This document shows, piece by piece, positions 1-12,400 of a DNA stretch of 64,000 nucleotides. This DNA comes from Euryodendron excelsum (lineage: Eukaryota > Streptophyta > Magnoliopsida > Ericales > Pentaphylacaceae), in NCBI GenBank assembly GCA_033060915.1, contig CM065385.1, positions 17,945,001 to 18,009,000 on the forward strand, in the 5' to 3' direction. Every line of letters starts with the position of its first letter. The first letter of the stretch is position 1. A model generated the notes under the pieces. The model was not told where the DNA came from, did not search any database, and saw only the letters and a list, made by a program, of their open reading frames with translations. The position numbers were made by a program, and so were the translations under genes.

Positions 1-1460
1 AATCAAGGTCAAAAATCATTTTCAAAATCAAATTTCAAATTTTTCAATCCATCCCAAGCTTTTTCTATTCCAATCAAGGTTTTCTAATACTTTTTCCTCC
101 AAAAGTTTTCTTTAAACTCAATTCTCAAGCTTTCAATCTCCTAAAATTCTCATCAAAATCCCAAGTTTTCCAAAGCCAAAATCCGTTTTCAAATCTTCCA
201 AAATATGTCCTTTTTCCAAATTTTCATTTTCAAAAATCTTCCTAAAATTTTCTTCCGGTAATTTTTAAGGCCTCCGAGTTTTTTGAGGTCTTCTCTGCCA
301 AAAAGACCCCATCCTTGAAGGTTTTATATTTTTTCCCTTCAAAATGATTTTATTCCAAATCGTTCCAACCCTTTTTCTGAATTTCTAAAACTTTCAGCAG
401 AGTTTCGTTTAAAAATGGTCTCTACAACATCCACAACATCAACACAAAACACAAGCCATGCACTGCACAACGTCACAATCACATAACATCAACACCTGTG
501 CAGACTTTTCAAATTTTTAGATTTTTTAAGAAAAAAAAATGTTTTATTTTTCAATAAATCAATTATTTTCAAAATTATCCCAAAATTTCTTCAAATGTTT
601 TTTAAAATGTTCCTACATTTTTCTAAACATGAAACTCTAATAATTTTTTAATTTTCTCTATTTTTCCTATTTTTCTAAGTATTTTTCTATTTTTCAAAAA
701 TCAAAAATCCAAAAAGTTTCAAAAAATCATGAAATTTTACACGACTGTTAAACACATTTTTCTAAGGCACACTGTATGAAAATCTAGCCGAAAAACTCAA
801 TGCCCAAAGTTGTAGGGAGAAACCCCTAATTCTTGCTAAAACCCCTTTCACATAATCGCGTAAAATCACTAAAATTCAAGCAAACAAGCACCAAAATGCA
901 AAAATAACTTGACCATAGTGTTCAAAACATATTAAAACACCAATTTTCGTTGTTCACATGGCACAAACGGAATTCTACACATCAAAATCACCATAAAATG
1001 AAAAATTCACCTCTTAAAGTTCTCCAACGAAATCTTCTCTTCTGGCTTTTTCGGCGACAGTGTCTACTTCCGGCAATCCCCCGTGGTCCCTAAGAGGTGC
1101 TCCTTCAATGTCCAAGTCAATTTCCTCACGAAAACTCTCGATTTTTCCAAAAACTCTTCAACTTCCGCGAGAATGTCGAACCAATAGTTTACTGGTTTTG
1201 ATCCCAAGCCTGGCACCACTGCTAGTGGTGCCAAGCCAATTCTACCAAAGCAATGGCGCCAATTCCAAATTTCTGGCAGTTTTGCCCTTTTTCTTGCCAA
1301 GACTCGAATTCAAAGGCCTTTTGGGCCCAATAGCCATTTCCACACTTCTGTTTCCAAAAATTTCCGAAGTTCGTCCCTCCGACTGCCTCACGGTCAACTT
1401 GAGACTCTTACTTTATCGTTTTCTGTCTTCGACAGGCGAGGATAGAAAAAGAAAGGCAGC
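1..1460 (+). mobile_element. 3' internal region of a Tat/Ogre-like LTR retrotransposon (left element, enters from outside the window)
   Basis: This AT-rich stretch lies immediately upstream of the plus-strand LTR that begins at 1461. It is the inverted, diverged counterpart of 15264 to about 16,750. Matching landmarks include the segment around 415-500 (versus 16,190-16,270) and the one around 990-1080 (versus 15,600-15,690). It ends in a purine tract at 1441-1460 just before TGTAAGC, as expected of a polypurine tract, so I read it as the part of the internal domain next to a 3' LTR. A perfect palindrome, GGCACCACT-gct-AGTGGTGCC, lies at 1212-1232. Open frames here show no recognisable domain. 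Confidence 0.6.
1441..1460 (+). promoter_or_regulatory. Putative polypurine tract of the left element
   Basis: A purine-rich run (gatagaaaaagaaaggcagc) ends directly at the LTR start TGTAAGC. The equivalent site of the minus-strand element (15264-15284) has the same layout, with AAAAAGAGGGG. The position fits a plus-strand priming site. Confidence 0.55.
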
Positions 1461-4400
1461 TGTAAGCACCCCATTTTTGCCCGCTCGGTAGTCTCCAGTC
1501 CATCTAGACTTATATTCAACTCAATATGGTCACATTCCAATCTAAATCAATTTTTCAAATCCAATCTCGTCGATCAATCAGTTCGCGGGCCCATTGGTCC
1601 TAATAAGGGCAAAATGACCAAAATGCCCTTGGAGGCATTATTCGGTCCAATTCCAGTGAGCAAGTCTTCTAGAAGACTGTAAGTCCCCTTTTTAATCTAA
1701 TTCCAGTCCAATTCTAATTTCAATTCCAATTAAATTCAGCACACCTTTCGAGAAAGTTGATTCCTCGAGGTGGTAAGTCCATCCTGTCTGCTACATTTTC
1801 AACTAAATTCTTCAGAACGGTAAGTCCCTTCAAACCCGTTGATCGGGACGAGACCCCAAGTCCCCTAGATGGTAGAATGGTCCACCTTTGACGTTTGCTA
1901 GCCCACCAATGCAGAAATGTCTGTTTCAGCACACCTTTTGAGAAAGTTGATTCTTCAAGCGCTAAGTCCACCTAGCAGCTTTTAGAGATTAGGCAGTCTC
2001 TAAAATGATCGCGACCCGTTAGAGTAATGAAAATACTAGTAAACATCGTAACCATCAAAGTGGTAGAAAAACTTATAAACAGGCCAAAATAGGGAATTGC
2101 CAACAAACCCCTGCATCACGGGACCGCCATCAGAGTGATGGAAACACTCAAAACCTAGGTCAACACCAGTGCCTGCTAGCCCACTCTGGTAAAAAATGAC
2201 CAAACTGCCCCTAGGGCCATTTTCGACACGTTTCTCGAGAAAATACCTAAGTCCTCAGAACGGTAAGTCCACCCTTCCAAGATTATCTTAAAGATAATCC
2301 GACATGATTTGGTGCCTTCTAGTCAATTTCGGGTCAATTTCGAGGCATTCTGGTCAAGATGACCATTTTGCCCCTAGGCATCCGCGTGCCCCGGGAACCA
2401 CACCGGCTCTGGGTATCAAACTGATAACCTCCCGAGAATGCTTCTTATAATATTTTTGACTTTCCATTATCTTTCTGGATCATTCCGAGTCAGTTCCGGC
2501 AAACCTGGTACAAAATGATCGTTTTACCCCTGGTGGGCTAGTCACCTTTTCCGACCACACCGGCTTTGGGTATCATATCGATAACCTGGAACATTCTAGC
2601 TAATGTTTCCAAGCTTCTAGTCTTCTTCCAGGATATTCCGAGTCCATCCCGGTAGCTTTCCAACTCGATTGATCGTTTTGTCCCTAATGGCCCGGTCAAC
2701 CCTTCTAACAAATCTTGTCATCATTTTTCAAGTCTACTACCCCCGAGACACTATTTTAGGGGTTCTTGTCCTTTTCTGGCCTTTTGGACCATTCTTGGCC
2801 CTTCAAATCATTCTCAGACCTTCCGGAGTCATTCCTAGTGAAGCTAGGCTAAAAATTGCGTGGTAGTCACTAATACAAGTGCCCAAATCTTCTGAAGATA
2901 CGTTGCTTGCCGACCTTAAACATTTTCTAATTGGCTGGCGCCATTACTAGTGGGGCTAAGCCAAAAAATGGCCTCGTGTATTGGTGCTAAGCCAAAAAAA
3001 TGGCCTAGTGCCACTCTTAATATTTTGCTTGGCGCTACTGCGATAACCGCCAGGTCATTCTTCTCTCTATAAATACAGAGCCACCTCTAGCGTGAAAAGG
3101 ATCCGCAAACTCAGTCTAAAAACTCTCCTCTTCGATACGCAGAGCTTGTAGACTCCCTAAGCCCTAGTCCTCTTTAGGTTTTCCAAAACCCTAGCCTCCA
3201 TACACAAACCCTAGCTCTCATACACCCACATACGCACCTATACACTCCTACATTAGCCTTCAAAGCCTCCATTACAGACTTGAAGTGCTGCAACTCTGAA
3301 GTTTTTGAAGATCCAAGCAAGCTCTCGAAGATTAACGCAAAGCAAAGCGAAGACCAAAGCAAAGCAAGTAAACAAAACAAGGCAACTAAAAGAAAACACA
3401 AGGTAGGCTTCCTATTTACGTTTACGCAACTCCCCCCTCTCTCTTCTGTCTCTGAACTCACTTGGGTTTTCTTCTATTTTAATCCCCCATCTTCTTCCTC
3501 CCCCCCCCTTTCTTGCATGCTTGAAATAAGGGACTTCTCGGTCCATGTGTAAGATTAGGCTATTGAAAGTCATCGTGTCGAGGGCTTTCTCTTAGTCTAA
3601 CCGGAGACCACGTAGGTTCGGCCCCCTTGATTATATGGTGAAGGCTTTAACCTTGTATGTTCACGACCCCAATTTGCATTGTACATATCATAATCTTGCA
3701 TCTCTCCAAAATTCGTTTTCAGACTTGTTTTCAAAACTTGCATTAAAATTTTCTTCTTCAAAACTTGTTTTCAAAATCACCATCCTAAGGTGATTTTAGC
3801 CTTTCTATGGCTAGGGTTTCTTTAGGAAAGTGTTACATTTAAAATGACCAATATGGTCTATATTTCCAAATCCTTGCTTTCAAAACCATTATCTTAGAAT
3901 GGTTCTAACCTTCTTATGGTTAGAATCGTTATAGGAAAGTGTGATATTTTTTTTAGAAGCTTGCAAAAGTCCATGTTTAAATCCCTTTTGAAAATCTCCT
4001 TTTAAACTTACTTTCCAAAACATCTTTTTAAATCCTCCCCAAAATCTCTTTTTACATCAACTTTCTAAAAACTCTCTCTAATCTCCTTTCCAAAATTACT
4101 TTCTAAAAAATTCCCTTCACAAAATTTACTTTTCTAAAAACTTCTTTTCAAATCTCTTTCCAAAAGCTCTCTTAAAAATTCACTTTCTAAAAACACTCCC
4201 TGAGTTTCTTTCCTAAAATCTCCTTCCCAAAAACTCTTTCCACAAATCTCTTTCCAAAAACTCTCTTTTTAAATTCACTTTCTAAAAACTCCTTTCTAAG
4301 CTTTCCTTTAAAAAATCTCCCTTTCCAAAAACTCACTTTCCAAAACTCTCTTTTCTTTGAGTCTAAGTTAAACCCTAGGGCTAACGATTAGGAAACCTTA

Positions 4401-6250
4401 ATTTTCTTTCCTAAAACATGATTTTTATTCTTGCCTCAAACTTTAGGTTTCCAAACCCCATTTTCTACATCAAAACCATATATTTCCCAAACATATTTTC
4501 TATCCCAAAATCTAGGATTTCTAAAACTTCACCTTCCAATTCCATGCCAAATCAAATCTTCTCTTTAGGACACCAAATCTAATCTCCTCACTTAGGAAAT
4601 TATATCCAATCCCCCATTTTTGGAAACAAAATTAAATCATCTCCTTCTTAGAAACGAAATCCAATCTTTCTTAATTTAAATCCTTCCTGGACCTTAAGTT
4701 TCCAAAACTTAAACTTTGAAATCTTTCATAATCTAAATCTTCCCTAGTTCCAACCTTTCTTAATTCCATACCTTTCCAAATTTCAACTTTCTAAATCTAA
4801 GTTTTGAAACCTTTCTTAAACTCAAAACTTTCCTAATCTCAAATATTTCTAAAACTTAACTTCGAATCTTTCTAAAATTCTAAACTTTCTAAATTTCAAA
4901 ACTTTCATAATTCAAAACTTTCTAAAGTCAAAACTTTTTAAATTCGAAACTCTCTTAAGTTAAAACTTTCTAAACTCCAAATCTTTCTTAAACTAAACTT
5001 TTCCTAATTCAAACTCTTTCCAAAAATCAACTCTTTCTTAAAAAGAAGACTTTGCAATTTTAAACCTTTCTTATTTCAAAACATTCTAATTTCAAAACTT
5101 TCTAATTTTAATTGTTCCGTAATTCAAAACTTTCCTAAATTCAAAACTTTCCTAAATTGAAACTTTCCTAAAACGGAACTTTCCTAATTCAAACCTTTCC
5201 TAAATCCAACTTCCTTAATCTTCCAAATCTAACGTTTGAATCAAATCTTTCTTAAACCTCAAGTCTTTCCTATATCCCATCTTTCCTAAGTCTAGGTTTC
5301 CCAAAACTCTATCTTTTCAAATCTTGTCCAAGTTCTCTTCCAAGGGTCAAATCCTCTTTCAAGTTTGATTCTAGGTCTAAGTTCAATCCTGGTTTCAAAT
5401 CTTCTGCTCTGAGTTCCAAATCAAAATCTCTTTTTTCAAATCAAAACCTTCTATTTTCAATCGGACTCTTGTCCGAACTACGACTAATTTGATTCCTCCA
5501 AAGGAATACGTAGGCAACCCTCACAAGTGCGATCATAACTTTTTTCAAATCTCCAATTCCATAATCTTTTTCAAGGTTCTAATTCTAAAATCTATTTTCG
5601 AATCTCTGTTTCCAACTTCTAAAACTCTTTTTTAAAATCAAATCAAGTCTTCTTTTTGAATATCTTTTCAAAAACAAATCTTTTTCAAAAACTTTTCTTA
5701 CACTTGCATATCATGCATCATGTCAATTTCTTCTAAAAATTCTTTTCTAAAGTGGATAGTTTTGGACATTTATTAATCAAAGACTTTAATGGATGAATCT
5801 AGGGTGAATAGACATGTAGATATCGCAAGGGCGGGGCAGGGTGATGGCTTAGTGCGTCTTCCCTACACGTAACCAACCTCCGAACTTAGGATCACTGTTT
5901 TCGAAAGACTAAAATGGAGTTATTTTCAAACAAGGGCTTAAATATTTTCTAAAGCTTGCCAAACAACCTGTTTTATTAAAAACTCTCTCTCGAGAAGGTA
6001 TTTTTAAAATCGTTTTCAAAAACCGTAAGTGTAGTCTTCGGATTGTGCATAGTTTTTAGGTGACCTAACTCACCATAATCAAGTTATGTGGCGTCTCCGA
6101 ATCTTTTTGTAAAAGCCCTTATTAAAGTCAATTTTCAACTCAACCCTAGTCGCACTCATTCTTCTAAGAGGATGAGTTCTAACGAGAGAGTACAATATTT
6201 TTTCTGCTTGTGCGTGTATTCCTCGAATGCGAAAAATCTGGGCGCAACCA
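1461..6250 (+). mobile_element. 3' LTR of a Tat/Ogre-like Ty3/gypsy element, plus strand (about 4.8 kb)
   Basis: It begins TGTAAGCACCCC, preceded by a purine tract, and ends at GGCGCAACCA. Ends and internal landmarks are shared with the LTRs at 9445-14254, 23067-27875 and 29740-33445: the conserved start, a palindrome-rich U3, the TATA box at 3068-3075, an array of degenerate 15-16 bp units around 4,860-5,200, the block near 5,500 and the terminal ATC-GGCGC box. Its end abuts an inverted copy of the same LTR with no unrelated DNA between them. Similarity to the inverted copy looks like roughly 80 percent by eye, so these are old independent copies. The open frames inside are low-complexity artefacts. 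Confidence 0.7.
3068..3075 (+). promoter_or_regulatory. LTR TATA box (U3 promoter)
   Basis: TATAAATA followed by CAGAG is conserved in position and sequence in all four complete LTR copies of this family (also 9037-9044, 12598-12605, 26265-26272 and 30792-30799). It sits roughly 1.6 kb after the start of the 4.8 kb LTRs, just downstream of the palindromic U3 motifs. Confidence 0.65.
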
Positions 6251-9200
6251 GTTTGAATTGGAAAATTGATTTGATTAATGACATTTGAAAAAAGTTTGGG
6301 GTCACCTAAAACAAAACGCAATCCGAAGATTACACTTAGGGTTTTTGAAAACATCCTCAAGAGAGGGTTATTAAGAAAAGAGATTGTTTGGCAATCTTTT
6401 AAAATATTTAAGCTCTTTTTTAAAAATAACTCCAATTTGTCTTCAAAAATAGTGATCAAGGTTCAGAGGTTGGTTACGTGTAGGAAAGACGCATTAAGCC
6501 ATCACCCTACTTTGCCCTTGCGGTATCTACATCTCTATTCACCTTAGGTTCACTCATTCAAAATCTTTGATTAATAAATGTCCAAAACTTTCCACTTGAT
6601 TTGAAAAAAAAAAGTTGACATGATGCATGATAATGCAAGTGTAAGAAAAGACTTTAATTTTGAAAGTAGATTTGAAAAGACTTGATTTGATTTGAAATGA
6701 ACTTTAAAAGATAGATTTGATTTTGAAAGAAAGATTTAGAAATTGGAAATAGAGATTTGAAAATAGATTTTTGGAATTGGAAGTTTGAAAATTGTTATGA
6801 AATTGGAAACTTGAAAAAAGTTATGAAGATGGAAGTTTGAAAAAGATTATGACCGCACCCATGAGGGTTGCCTACGCATCTCTTTTTAGAAATCATATCA
6901 GTCGAAGTTCGAACAAGAGTCCGATAGAAAATTTGATTTGAAAAGAGTTTGATTTGAAAAAGGGTTTGATTTGAACTTTGAATAGAAGATTTGAAATTGA
7001 ACTTGGAATTTACTTTGATTTGAAATTGAACTTGGAATTGACTTTGATTTGAAATTGAACTTGAGGATTTGAAATTGATTTTGATTTGGAAAGATAGAAC
7101 TTGGACTTGATTTGAAAAGATTGAGATTTGAAAACATTTTGACTTGAATGGAAGTTTGAAAAACTATCTCAGTTTAGAAAAGAATTTTTGGAGAAGAGTT
7201 TGAAGCTTCCTAACTTTAGAGTTAGGGTCAAACTAGGATCTAAACATCCTAGGACTTAGGATAACCTAGGGTTGAAGCATGTAATTGACTTGAACTTGAC
7301 TAGAACTTGAAAAGCTTGATTTTGAAAATTTTGGTTTTAGGAAACCTAGACTTAAGAAAATAGGACTTAGGAAAGACTTGAAGTTTAAGATTTAACTTGA
7401 CTTGGAAGGAATTTAGAAAAGATTTGACTCGACTATTAGACTTGGAAGATTTAAAAAGTTGGAGTCTAGAAAAGATTGAATATAGAAAATCTTGAAATTA
7501 GGAGAGTTTCGAAATACGAAAGTTCCATTTTAGGAAAGCTTCATTTTTGGAAAGTTTCGAATTAGGAAAGTTTAAAATAGGAAAGGTTTTGAAATTGGAA
7601 GATTTTGAATTGAGAAAAGTTTCGAATTAGGAAAGTTTTGAATTAAAAAAGTTTCGAATTAGGAAAGTTTAAAATTTAGGAAAGTTTCCTTTTTAAGAAA
7701 AAGTTGATTTTGAAAAGACTTGAATTTAGAAAATTTAATTTAAGAAAGATTCAAAGTTTGAGTTTTGGAAATACTTGAAGTTAGGAAAGATTTGAAAACT
7801 TAGAATTTGAAAAGTTAAGATTTTGAAAGGTATGGAATTAGAAAAAGTTTGGGTTTAGAAAGATTAAGAAGCTTGAAGTTTAAGGAAAGATTTGAAAATT
7901 TAAGTTTTGAAAAATTAAGATATAAGAAAGTATGAGATTAGGAAGGATTAGAATTAGGAAAGGTTGAAATTAGGAAATGTTTGATTTAGGAAAGATTTGA
8001 TTTCTATTAAAAGATTGGATTTTATTTCTATAAAGAGATTATTTGATTTTGTTTCCAAAGACGAAGGATTTTTGAGAAGATTTAAAAAGAGGTTTTGGAA
8101 AGTAAGTTTAAAAAAAAATTTGAAAAGAAATTTGAATGTGGACTTTTGCAAACCTCTAAAAATATCTCACTTTTCTAAAACGATTCTAACCATAAGAAAA
8201 TTAGAACTATTCTAGGATTGCGATTTTGAAAATAATAAGGATTTGAAAATATGGACTATGAAAGTCACTTTAAATGTAACACTTTTTTAAAGCAACCATA
8301 ACTATGAAAAGGCTAGAATCACCTTAAAATTGTGATTTTTAAAATAAATTTGTAAATAGAAGATTAAATACAAGTTTTGAAAACGATTTTCGATGCAAAT
8401 TTTGAAAATAAATTTGAAAACAAGTTTTAGAGAGATACATGATCATGATATGTAAAATGTAAGTTGGGGTCGTGAACATACAAGGTTAAAGGCTTCACCA
8501 CATAACCAAGGGCACCGAACCCACATGGTCTCCGGTTAGACTAAGAGAAAGCCCCCGACACGGTGACCTTCAATAGCCTAATCCTACACATGAACCGGTG
8601 AGTCCCTTATTTCAAGTATGCAAGAAAGGGGGGTAGAATATGGGGATTAAAATAGAAGAAAACCCAAGTGGGTTAGAAGAGAGAAGAGAGAGGGGAGAAT
8701 TGTGTAAATGTAAATAGGAAGCCTACGTTATGTCTTTTTTGTTTTACTTGCTTTATTTACTTTCTTTTACTTTGGTCTTCAAGTGCTTGCTTTGGCTCAG
8801 TCTTCTAGAGCTTCCAAGTTGCAGCACTTCAAGTCTTTAATGGGGGCTTTGAAAGCTAGTATATGAGTGTATAAGAGTGTATAAGAGTGTATGTATGCTA
8901 GGGTTTAGTGTATGGGGGCTAAGGTTTGGAGAACCTAAAGAGAGCTAGGGTTTAGAGAGGCTTCGAGCTTTGTATATTGAAGAGCAGAGAATTTGGACTC
9001 AATTTGTAGACCTTTTTCACCATGGAGGAGGCTCTGTATTTATAGACATAAGACTGAACAAGCGCCTGCTGCAGTGGCGCTAGGAAAAACTTTAGGCCAT
9101 GTTTAGGCAGCCACTTAGGAAACTTTTAAGGTGGCTAAGCAATGTATCTTTTAAAGATTTGGGCGTCTGTACTAGTGACTGCTATGCAATTTTTAGCCTG

Positions 9201-9439
9201 GCTTCACTAGGAATGACTTCGGAGAGTTCGAAAATTATTTAAAGGGTCGGGAATGGGCCGGAGGGTCGGAAAGGAATAGGAACCCTTAGAATAGTGTCTT
9301 GGGGGTAGTAGACTAAAAAAATAATGTTAGGATGTGTTGGAAGGGTTGATCGGGCCATTAAGGACTAACGACCAATCGAGCCAGAAAGCTACCAGGATGG
9401 ACTTCAAATATCTCGGAAGAAGACTCAAGGCTTGGAAAC

Positions 9440-9444
9440 ATTAC
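9440..9444. repeat. Target-site duplication ATTAC (left copy)
   Basis: Five bases ATTAC directly precede the LTR end at 9445 and are repeated at 14255-14259 directly after the LTR start at 14254. Five-base duplications are the norm for Ty3/gypsy integrases. Confidence 0.85.
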
Positions 9445-12400
9445 TGTCGTGCCTAGATTTTTTGCACTTGAGGAATACACACACAAGCGGGAAAAATACT
9501 GTACTCTCTCGTTAGAACTCACCCTCCTAGAAGAATGAGTGCGATTAGGTTTGAATTGAAAATTGATTTGAATAAAGGTTTTTACAAAATATTTGGAGTT
9601 GCCACCTAACTTGATTAAGGTAAGTTAGGTCACCTGAAAACTAAGCACAATTCGAGGATCACACTTAGGGTTTTCAGAAAACGGTTTTGAAAAATACTAC
9701 CTCAAGAGAGAGTTTTTAAGAAAACAGGTTGTTTGACAACCTTTAGAAAATATTTAAGCCCTTTTTTTGAAAATAAACTCCATTTTTTGTCTTTGAAAAC
9801 AGTGATCATAGGTTTGGAGGTTGGTTACATTTAGGGAAGACGCACTAAGCCATCACCCTAGCCCGCCCTTGCGGTACCTACATGTCTATTCACCTTAGAT
9901 TCACCTATGAGAGTCTTCAACTAACAAATATTCAATTGTATCCACTTTAGAAAAAGAATGTTTAAAAAGACATGATGCGTGATATGCAAGTGCAAGAAAA
10001 GAAAGTTGAAAAATAGATTTGGAAAGAAATTGATTTGATTTAAAAAAAGAAATTTGAAAAGATAGATTTGAAATTAGAAAGTTTTAGAAATTGGAAATAG
10101 AGATTTGGAAGTATATTTTGGGAATTGGAAACTTGAAAATAGATTATGGAATTTGGAGGTTGGAAAAAATTGTGGAAATAGAAGCTGAAAAAGATTGTGA
10201 CCGCACCCATGAGGGTTGCCTACGTATCCCTTTGGAGGAATCAGGTCAATCGTAGTTCAGACAAGAGTCCGATAGAAAATAGAAGGTTTGATTTGAAAAA
10301 TGAGTTAAATTGGAATTTCGATTTGATTTGAATTTAGAGTAAAGGATTGGAAATTGGAATTTGGAATTGAAAAGATTATATTTGGAAAGATAGAACTTTG
10401 AGGAAAGATTTGGACTTGTTTTGGAAAGATTGAAATTTGGGAATCCTAGACTTAGGAAAGATAGGATTTAGAAAGGACTTGAGATTAAGAAATACTTGAC
10501 TTAGAAAAGATTTGAGAAAAGATTTGACTCGAATATTGGACTTGGAAGATTAGGGAAGGTTGGATTTAGGAAGGGTTCGAATTAGGAAAGTTTCATTTTA
10601 GGAAAGTGTCATTTTAGAAAGGTTCCGTTTTAAGAAAGTTTTGGTTTAGGAAAAGTTTCGAATTAGGAAAGTTTTAATTTAAGAAAGTTTTGAATTAGGA
10701 AAGTTTTTGAATTAGGAACGTTTCAATTTAGGAAAGTTTTGATTTAGGAAAGTTTAGAATTTTAGAAGGATTCAAAATTTGAGCCTTAGAAATTCTTGAG
10801 ATTAGGAAAGGTTTAAGTTTAGGAAAGATTTGAAGATTTGAATTTGGAAAGTTTAAATTTGGAAAGGTATGGAGTTAGGAAAGGGTTGAATTAGGAAAGA
10901 TTTGGAAGCTTACAGTTTAAGGAAAGATTTAGAAGTTTAAGTTTTGGAAACTTAAAGTTTAGGAAAGTATGAGATTAGGAAGGATTTGAATTAGGAAAAG
11001 TTTAGACTAGGAAGGATTGAGATTCCTATTTCTTAAAACAAGAGACTAGATTTTGTTTTTAAAAGATGTGTCTCGATTTTGTTTCCAAAAACGGAGGATA
11101 AGATCTAGTTTCCTAAAAGGAAGATTCGATTTGGTTTCCTAAAGGGAAGATTTGATTTGGTTTCCTAAAGGGAATATTGGATTTGGCATAGATTTGGAAT
11201 GTGAAGTTTTAGAAATCCTAGATTTGGAAGACTATAGTTTTGACGTAGAAAAGAGGTTTTGGAAATATATATAGTTTTGATGTAGAAAATAAGAGGTTTT
11301 GGAAACCTAGGTTTTGAGGCCAAAATAGGGAATTGGAAACTATGTTTCTGGGGAGGAAAATTAGGGTTTCCTAATTGTTGGCTCTAGGGCTGAACTTGGG
11401 CACCAAGAAAATAGATTTTGGAAAGTGAGTTTTTGGGAAGGGAGATTTTTGGAAGGAAATCCTAGAGATGAGTTTTTAGAAAGTGAATTTGAAAAGAGAG
11501 AGTGTTTGGAAGGGAATTTTTGGAAGGAGATTGTTGGAAAGAGTTTTTAGAAAAGAGATTTTGGGAGCGTTTTTAGAAAGCGGATTTTGAGGAGAGTGTT
11601 TTGAAAAGGAGTTTAAAAAGACGTTTTGAAAAATAGATTTTTGGAGGGAGTTTTTGAAAAAAATTTTGGAAAGGAGATTGAAAGAGAGTTTATGGAAAGC
11701 ATGTAAAATATCTCATTTTCCTAAAATGATTCTAATCATAAGAAGGTTAGAACCACTTTAGGATAGTGGTTTTGAAAACAACAACGAGTTGAAAATATGG
11801 ACCATATTGGTCACTTTAAATGTAACACTTTCCTAAAGCAACCCTAGCCATGGAAAGGCTAGAAGCACCTTAGGATTGTGATTTTGAAAACAAGTTTTGA
11901 AAAAGAAGATTTTGATGCAAGTTTGAAAACAATGTTAATGCAAGTTTTGAAAACGAGTTTGAAAACGAATTTTAGAAGAATGCAAGATCATGATATGCAC
12001 AATGCAAGTTGGAGTCGTGAACATACAAGGTTAAGGCTTTACCACATAATTAAGGGGGTCGAACCCACGTGGTCTCCGGTTAGACTAAAAGAAAGCCGCC
12101 GACATGGTGATCCTCCAATAGGCTAATCCTACATATGGACCGGGAAATTCCTTGTTTCAATAATGGAAGAAAGGGGGGGAAGAAGATGGGGGATTAAAAT
12201 AGAAGAAAACCCAAGTGGGTTAGGAGAGAGAAGAGAGGGGGAAGATGTGTAAACTTAAAGAGAAACCCTACCTTGTGTCTTGTTTATTTTGCTTTACTTT
12301 GCGCACTTTACTTTTCTTGCTTTGCTTCAGTCTTCACTTCAGTCTTCGTCTTGATCTTCAAGAGCTTCGTAGTTACAGCAATCTAAGTCTTCAATAGAGG

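Noticed and set aside
3180..3250. AAACCCTAG phrases suggesting interstitial telomeric repeats
   Set aside because: They are spaced irregularly and conserved as part of the LTR R/U5 region, not as tandem TTTAGGG arrays.
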